A stretch of DNA of 64,000 nt from the NCBI RefSeq assembly GCF_051020765.1, contig NC_134942.1, positions 4,030,001 through 4,094,000 on the forward strand, given 5' to 3'. Numbering within the stretch: position 1 is the stretch's first letter; the number at the start of each line of letters is the position of its first letter. This document shows positions 57,489 to 64,000 of the stretch, piece after piece. This DNA comes from Lasioglossum baleicum (Eukaryota; Arthropoda; Insecta; Hymenoptera; Halictidae). The notes under the pieces were generated by a model. That model had not been told where the DNA came from. It was given only the letters and a program-made list of their open reading frames with translations, and made no database searches. The position numbers were made by a program, and so were the translations under genes.

Positions 57489-58454
57489 TATTTTAAGCGT
57501 GTATACAAAATTTCAGCAAGATTGGACTATGGAAAGAGGTTTAAAATTCGATTACAAGATTTGACGGATACAACAACACGGCAAGTTAATATAAACGTGG
57601 TAATAAGTCGAATTCAAGTACTTTTTCGGATGTGTCTGACTAAAACGTGCACGTACCACTTACGAGTAAGTAGAAATCCTCCGTGCTGGTCAGACACATC
57701 TGTCTAATTAAAAAAGTATTATTTAATTATTATTTCTGAAATTGTTAAAGAACTTGGATGTAGAAAATTTTGTACAAAAATCCTGTGTCTACTAATTATA
57801 AATGAAGCGAAACAGACAGATGGCCCATAGTTTCTGGTATCGGATTACGTACTTTGAACGCTCAACGACCATTGTCGCGAAATTCAGAGACATGTCAGAT
57901 TGTTCGGAACACTTTACGCGACAGGCGTGTGTCTAAACACTCTAAACGACCTTCTGTATTATTCACGCGGCGCAGGTGTCTCGGGAACCCGAATGTGCAG
58001 CTCAACCCGAATAAACGTTTCGTCAACCTGACCCAACTGTGCTTCAAGGTATGTAATTGATAAACGTACCCAGCAGCCCCCGCGAATGTGCACGGCCACC
58101 TCAATTTTCACGCGAAATTGCCTGCACGCTGGAAGACGTCGACCCTTTAATCCAACATGTTTTCACTTGCAGCGCTGTCGGTGAACATGTTTACACCCCT
58201 TCCCTACCCTTAACCTTATCCTTGGACATTCAATCATTTCCGAAACTATGAAAATAACCATAAATGTCGCCACATTTTTGCAAATGTCAGATGATTGCAT
58301 ACGTTCGTGCCAGATTTTCGTAGATGTCGCAAACTGCACGGCGGAGTGTAACAAAAATATTATATATAATTGATTAATAAAGCTGTATTCTTTAAAATTT
58401 AACCATTGAATTTCATTTTCGCATCGGGTACGAACGAATGTAATTATCTAATAT
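57489..58454. other. no confident gene; small inverted repeat
   Basis: ACTTTTTCGGATGTGTCTGA (about 57619-57638) pairs with TCAGACACATCTGTCTAATT (about 57688-57707) and beyond. Opposing frames at 57854-58104 are unrecognised. Confidence 0.4.
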
Positions 58455-58458
58455 TTAA

Positions 58459-58888
58459 CTGCCGGTCAAAATGACCAGTTTGATATCTTTCATCTTACAA
58501 TTATTGAAATTATGAAGTTGCTTGCATGGAAATTGATTCGATTTTCTTTGTCAAAGTATTAGGTGGGCATCGAAATTCGCGACCTTTTGTTTCGTAATTC
58601 TTTCATTGTATCATTATAAGTTCATTCAGTAACCATTCCTTTTGAACTGTATATCATTGGAAAGCTCTGAATTTTGTGATTAATTTGATAGAAAATACTC
58701 GTGCTGAAAAAGTATATGTATACGAATGGCTTTGTTTGAGAAAATGAGGAGGTCGCGAACTTAGTTGCCAACCTACTAAACCAAATACATGTTGTAATAA
58801 AAACTGCACAGGATTCAAACAGATAGAGCTTTCTCATTTTTGTAAGCTGAAACATTCTAATCGCTTTCAGTGCTCGGTAGGTTTAGTG
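58459..58888. mobile_element. TTAA-flanked element (piggyBac-like?) with nested mariner MITE
   Basis: TTAA occurs at 58455-58458 and 58889-58892. Just inside are CTGCCGGTCAAAATGACCAG on the left and GCTCGGTAGGTTTAGTG on the right; the right end resembles the CGGTAGGTAAAGTG terminus of the MITE at 16503. Left and right do not pair well, so classification is uncertain. Confidence 0.45.
58559..58776. mobile_element. mariner-type MITE
   Basis: TTAGGTGGGCATCGAAATTC to TAGTTGCCAACCTAC, with GCGACCT / AGGTCGC just inside, flanked by TA (58557-58558, 58777-58778). 218 bp; the minus frame 58622-58855 is incidental. Confidence 0.78.
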
Positions 58889-58903
58889 TTAAACAGAAGA
58901 ATA

Positions 58904-59497
58904 CAGGGTGTTCAAACCTGCTGTGATTCGGACGAAAGTTATACTGCTTCTGCAAACAATGTAATGGTGCCTGTAATTTTTTTAGAACCAAGGTGACCTT
59001 CAAATTTTTAAATTGGACACTATGTACTCTTTTATATCATATGAAAGTGCATATACCAAGACGAATTCACTCGTATAGGGTCAGAAACGGAGTCAGAAAT
59101 ATTTTCCGCGCGGAAAAGAGCGTCGAAATCTTCCCTTGGCGAAAATATATTCAAAAGGAACAATGCAGGTCTTCACCGAAACCGTTGAAGGAGTTCCAAC
59201 ACCGGAATATTGCTTCGATTATTCAAGCATAGCAACCGAAGGTCACGCCTGAATAAGTCGGCCTTTCTCCGGTTTCCATGATTCGTCCCGGAGAGAGTTC
59301 GTATAAAATTTCGTCGCGAATCCTCTCTCTCTGGGCATCGGAGGAGCCGATTCTGCCGCCATTTGCAATTACAATGCCGCGGTGTAATCCGCCATTTGCC
59401 GGGTTGTCGCAAGAGCAACGAGCCCGGTTCCTCTCGTCTGCCCTTGCCTAATGCATTAAGTCAACTGCGGCACGCGATAAAATGGCGCATCCCAGAT
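58904..59497. other. no gene; Tc1/mariner-type end fragment
   Basis: TA plus CAGGGTGTTCAAACC at 58902-58918 is a single element terminus with no partner. Opposing frames at 58993-59232 (plus) and 59173-59418 (minus) are unrecognised. Confidence 0.45.
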
Positions 59498-60337
59498 CAG
59501 TGTTGGGCAAAAAATTAATCAACGATTGACGACTAAATTTCTACTTCAATCGTTAATCGCAACTAACAATTAATCTCCTAGTTTAGGCGTTAAAAAATTG
59601 CGGTCAACGATTAAATACTTATTAATCGTCAATCGGATAATTCATTAATGATTATTGCTGAAATTTAGAAATGAAATACGTAATCAGAACTGTATGAATA
59701 CTGAAAAAAATGTAAACTGAGTTTAAGTGTATTGTCATTTGGTCCATAATACAAATTCTGTTTACGTGCTTTTATGTTTTTTTTCGATGATTCCTTTTTT
59801 TAATCAACGATTGACGATTAAATCAATCGATTGAATCAATCGCCGATTTATTCGACGATTTCTTCATTTAATCAACGGTTGACGATTAACTTCATCAATC
59901 GATTGAATCAATCGCCGATTTATTCGACGATTTCTTCATTTTATCAACGATTGACGATTAACTTCATCAATCGATTGAATCAATTGCCGATTTCTTCATT
60001 TTATCAACGATTGACGATTAACTTCATCAAACGATTGAATCAATCGCCGATTTATTCGACGATTTCTTCATTTAATCAAGGATCGACGATTAACTTCATC
60101 AATCGATTGAATCAATCGCCGATTTATTCGACGATTTCTTCATTTCATCAACGATTGACGATTAACTTCATCAATCGATTGAATCAATTGCCGATTTCTT
60201 CATTTTATCAACGATTGACGATTAACTTCATCAAACGATTGAATCAATCGCCGATTATTCGACGATTTCTTCTTTTAATCGCATACATTAATCAATCAAT
60301 CATGATTAAAATTTTAATCGATTGATGCCCAACACTG
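59498..60337 (+). mobile_element. hAT-type non-autonomous element, copy 2
   Basis: Starts CAGTGTTGGGCAAAAAATTA, ends TTGATGCCCAACACTG, flanked by TCCCAGAT (59490-59497) and TCCCAGAC (60338-60345), seven of eight identical. The middle (TCAGAACTGTATGAATACTG, ATTGTCATTTGGTCCATAAT) matches copy 1 at 9686-10290 inverted. From 59810 to 60270 it carries six to seven expanded tandem units. Confidence 0.92.
59810..60270. repeat. 60-75-bp tandem units inside the hAT element
   Basis: Units read GATTGACGATTAACTTCATC then AATCGATTGAATCAATCGCC and GATTTCTTCATTT. Some lack ATTTATTCGAC, giving a short/long mix. Copy 1 of the element has only about two such units, so the array expanded after the copies separated or contracted in copy 1. 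The 164-codon frame 59831-60325 is a translation of it. Confidence 0.9.
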
Positions 60338-60345
60338 TCCCAGAC

Positions 60346-61499
60346 ACGCATTAAAATCCGCCACCTTAAAAAACAAAAAATAGCGGAGCGAGAATAGGCA
60401 ACCGTTGTGCCGGGGCTGGTTGAATAACGCGAAATGACGGCTCGCGATGGCCGGGGGGGAAATTCGAAGCACGTTGGCTACCGGAGCGATTCGATAAATT
60501 CATGAGGATTCGAAGAGGGTAAATAACGAGGCGTGTAGACAGCGAAATGCTGGAATCGCTTCGAGCTGCGTGCGTGATACGCCGGACACGCTAAATTAAC
60601 GGGGAATTTTTTTTCTTGTGAACGACCCTTAAAATGCCGACTCTTTTTTCGCTTTCTTTGCAGGCAAACGAAGCTAGTTAATCTAGAACATTGCTTTATT
60701 CGAGTTTTTTCAACCCCTTTTACGCAAGGGGGAGAAAATCGCAAAAAATATTGCAACTTTAGTGTAACATTTTTAGAATATTAAAACTTGGATAAATTTT
60801 CTGAAATTTTTACCACGTTAGCGCGTACACGTTTCTAGACACAAAAAACCTTTTTCTTTTATTGGCCCATGTTCATTCTCTTTTGCAGAGCTACGGTTTT
60901 CCTCGATAAAAAATTTGTTTTGTGAAAAACATGCACAATATACTAGAAATTTCCGATAATTTACGCGAGCCTTTCTTTTCCGAGAAAATCCCTGAAAACT
61001 ACAATATGATTTTGAAGAGTTGATGGAACATTATTAAAGCAAAAAGTAAAGTCAACATGATTCCCGCTTTGTAATATTCAAAGCGGGGCGGAGAAAATTT
61101 ACATGGGAAATAACTCTTGGAAAAATGTTTTCACTGTATTCTAATCTTTGGAAAATATTGTACCTCGTTTTATCGGCGATCTTGGAGTTGAAGGGGTGAA
61201 AACAACCCCTAGAGCTACGAGTCGAACCTATATTTCTTTCAATATCTTAGGAACTAGAGATTAAGGGAATAAATCTTTTTCTTGATCCTGAAGTTCCAGA
61301 TGGAGAGTCGAATAATAGAACACCTTAGAAAACTACATAATTTATTTAAATAATGCAATCAGAATTGATATGGTAATTTTATGCGTTTGCTTCTATTCTG
61401 TATAAAGGCAGCTATATAGTTTTTCAATTCTTTGTCTCGTACAGATTTCCTGAATTGCAGCGTATTTAATTATATTTCATTGAGAACATTAAATTTATA
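60346..61499. other. no gene seen
   Basis: A minus frame at 60478-60756 is unrecognised; the remainder is A+T-rich without repeats. Confidence 0.4.
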
Positions 61500-61677
61500 T
61501 TGAGTTGGCAAGAAAGTAATTTCGGTATTTTTCAAGGTAAAAAAGAGAGAGATAGCCTAACTTTTTTATTCAAGCAAATAAGAAATTATTTGATTGATTG
61601 AAGTTCATCGCCTGAATAAAGAAATTCGGTTTTTTATTTCACCTTAAAATACCGAAATTACTTTCTTGCCAACCCAA
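61500..61677. mobile_element. mariner-type MITE, 178 bp
   Basis: TTGAGTTGGCAAGAAAGTAA to TTACTTTCTTGCCAACCCAA, terminal repeats about 32 bp (continuing TTTCGGTATTTT), flanked by TA (61498-61499, 61678-61679). No coding region. Confidence 0.92.
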
Positions 61678-63816
61678 TAATTGGCTTCCGATTGTTACAA
61701 TTTCTATGAATCTGTAATGTCCGTAAATCTGGACAGGACATTTATATAAGCTAGAAAATGGTGGCCATGTGTTTGTAAACATTCTGTTCAAATATTGTTG
61801 ATCAAGCACACAGAATTACTGGTTCCAGTTCCTCGGTTGAAAGCGACAATAAATCGACGTATTGTCGTTGTCACAGCGAGCAGAGCCGTGTGTGTACGCT
61901 TGTACCCGAGTGTCTCGTATTCTTCAAAGCTGTTTTCGCTTTTTCCGTGGTTGCCGGTCGAGTTCATTCATCGTCGGATAAATATTATTGATAGAGTTTA
62001 TGAAATGCGAATATAAATGGAAAAATCCTGACGAGCACTGGCCGACCGGACTGGTCCGGACGAGAATACATAACGCTGGATGGATCGGGGGCTTTTAAAA
62101 GTCGATTTTGACATTTATAACGCTGCGTCACCGCCGGCAACGTCGAGAGTGACGATGCTTGATGGTGGTTTATTAAATGTCTACCTATCTGTCGGAAATT
62201 GATAAATTCTTACCGGTAATTGCTGTTCTTAATCGTCACACGTTCAGTTCGTTCGCGTCGATATCGCGCCGCGGTGTTCAATTAACGCGGAATTTGTCGT
62301 TGAATCGATACGACGCCGTTACCAGTGATTAATTTCCTTCGTTTACCAGGACATTTTCCATCCCCGGCAAATCAAACGGTACTTTCTCCCACCAAAAACC
62401 CACCAGTTTAACGTCACCGTCGCCGTGTACAAAGTACTACAAAGAAATTTCTGCTTCGTGAAACACGATTTTATGAAATATTTGATTCTGCACAATTTCT
62501 GTTAATGTTGAAACTATGGAAGATTGAATGAAGTAGATATAAACTAGGCACGCGGTTCTACAAATGCAATTGGAGATAGCATGCAACCCATTTAGCAGCT
62601 CAAAAACAAATCTAATAATAATTAAGTGCGTCGCAGATGAACGTACGAACTACAATAGGAATTATACAACAACCTTTTGTTAATTTGCAATGGAAAATTC
62701 TAGAGGAACAAGACAATAAAATGTCCATTTAGAAAATTAAAAAAAAAATTAAAATCTCCCTTGATTGAGGTGGTAATATTTAATTTATGTTTTTATCGAT
62801 GTTTTAAAATTATTATTAATTAAAGGATATTTTTGTGACTAAATACAAATGTAGCATTTTCTACTTTTTAGGGTGGTTTTCTAGAATTGTTACGAATTTG
62901 CACGTAGTTAGGTGAAACCCACACCTAACTTTTCTATTTTCATTTCAATCGTTTATCAATTGTACATATTATTTTATTTTCATACCTACAGATAAATTAA
63001 GACAAATTTAAAAATATCAGAGTATCATTGTATTTTCTATAACTACAGTGTGTTATACATATATTTTAGAATAATTGAGCAGTCGAGTCACACACTATTC
63101 TCAACAAGAACGAAAAGACTACGTCAGACTTAATTATATCTTAAATGACGGGCAGTGACTAAAGAACAAATGCAAAAGCAAAATTGCTTAATGTGTTTTC
63201 TTCTTCACACATTTAAAGGCAACTGTTTTCGGCCATTAGGAACGTCCCGTGTTTTTAGCGGTGTGGTTTCTTGATTACAAGCTGTTTAGGATTTTTGCCT
63301 CCCTACAACAATGATTTATGTCTCGAGGAAATGGGGTCGACGAAAGATTCTGTGAGATATTGCGTTTCCTTCTATCTTCGTTACATTTCACGAAAATGTG
63401 TTATTGATATTCTTGTGTTACAGCTGTTGCAAAAAGCTGGGCTTTTTTCATTACAGATTGTTCTGTTGGAAGTTAAAAATTGTTGATCACAATTGTCGTA
63501 GATCTCATTCTTTCTAACTTCTTCACCTTCCGATCATTTTGTAATCATGTGTTATTGTGTAGTATTTATTATGTAAATGAAACATTTTGATTAGAAAAAT
63601 ACCACAAATAAATGGGTGAAAGTCCCAGAAAAGAATAATGAAAACTAAAGAAGTTTCTTGGCCAAGCAGTGGAGGGGATATTCGTTTTTCGTAGATCGTA
63701 CGGTTTCCGTTTTCTTAGATCAAGGCTGTGCTGTGTTTCCGTTTACGTCCGTGCTCAGAATTGGATGAAATTTTGGGAATAGGTTCTTTTTTGACTAAAA
63801 TGATGATTGTCAGAAG
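61678..63816. other. no gene seen
   Basis: Short plus frames at 61795-62016 and 63271-63486 are unrecognised. A 9-bp stem AGTTAGGTG / CACCTAACT lies at about 62908-62932. Mixed TTAAT and G+C-rich texture at 62040-62440. Confidence 0.4.
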
Positions 63817-64000
63817 GATTTTTTCGAGTTGCCAAAACATCCGCCGTACTCACCGGATCTCAACTCTATGAACTCCAGCGTTTGGTCGATTTTGGAGGCC
63901 AGGGCCTGTGCTCAGCCCCATAAAACTTTCGAGTCGTTGAAAAAATCTCTGCGCCGGGTGTGGGACCGAATGACGTCAGAAGAGCTGCGGCCCATAGCCG
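63817..64000 (+). pseudogene. Tc1-like transposase C-terminal fragment, cut by the window edge
   Basis: From 63817 the frame reads DFFELPKHPPYSPDLNSMNS then SVWSILEARACAQPHKTFES and continues to the edge with LKKSLRRVWDRM and EELRPIA. This is the C-terminal part of a Tc1/mariner-superfamily DDE/D transposase of a type common in insects. The third catalytic acid is expected in the YSPDLNPMD block; here the block is YSPDLNSMN, so the acid is replaced by Asn. Upstream (63660-63816) the frame is broken. The rest lies beyond 64000. Almost certainly inactive, unless the window sequence contains an error. Confidence 0.85.

Noticed and set aside
59831..60325. 164-codon repetitive frame
   Set aside because: Lies wholly in tandem units of a hAT element; units are non-coding in the other copy.

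Overview
This 64-kb window looks like nuclear DNA of an insect, most likely a hymenopteran (ant, bee or wasp). It is A+T-rich with short G+C-richer patches, shows no operons or Shine-Dalgarno-led genes, and is packed with eukaryotic cut-and-paste DNA transposon debris: Tc1/mariner-type ends at TA, hAT-type ends with 8-bp duplications, TTAA-flanked piggyBac-type ends, and one Harbinger-type MITE. The hymenopteran assignment is inferred from the style of elements remembered from ant and bee genomes; it is not proven here.

I find no convincing host gene. The longer reading frames are unrecognised and most look like chance frames or translated repeats. The only recognisable coding matter is four broken transposase pieces: a Tc1/mariner-like C-terminus on the minus strand near 32.2 kb, an N-terminal helix-turn-helix (DUF4817-like) fragment at 39.9 kb inside a fold-back, a 22-codon mariner C-terminus on the minus strand at 41.6 kb, and a Tc1-like C-terminus running off the right edge at 63.8-64.0 kb. 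The window is best read as intergenic or large-intron DNA.

Layout: 0-5 kb, a degenerate duplication, a small inverted-repeat element, a palindrome (1.3-2.0 kb) and a duplicated block. 5-10.3 kb, a 710-bp Tc1-type palindrome, two hAT MITEs and a hAT element with a TTGGGCA end. 13.1-13.8 kb, a TTCAT-type microsatellite. 16-17.3 kb, a palindromic MITE beside two piggyBac-type MITEs. 18.6-30 kb, sparse debris with a nest of broken elements at 26.4-26.9 kb and a MITE-in-MITE at 29.4-29.8 kb. 32-38.1 kb, the richest stretch: transposase remnant, a palindrome with a mariner MITE in its loop, two more fold-backs, a 111-134-bp tandem array and paired hAT MITEs. 39.8-41.7 kb, transposase fragments. 43.8-47.1 kb, hAT MITE, fold-backs, and a 1.2-kb palindrome carrying a Harbinger-type MITE. 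48.3-49.0 kb, a 112-bp minisatellite. 49.7-51.6 kb, two palindromic MITEs. 52.6-53.9 kb, a 161-bp tandem array whose unit contains a hAT-MITE terminus. 54.5-57.5 kb, a 2-kb palindrome with internal 143-bp arrays, then a second palindrome. 58.4-61.7 kb, nested mariner, a second hAT element and another mariner MITE. 63.8 kb to the end, the Tc1-like transposase.

The elements do not work together as a pathway. What unites them is architecture: many are long perfect or near-perfect inverted repeats, several are nested, and two tandem arrays appear to have grown from, or inside, MITEs. That growth is the most interesting biology in the window.
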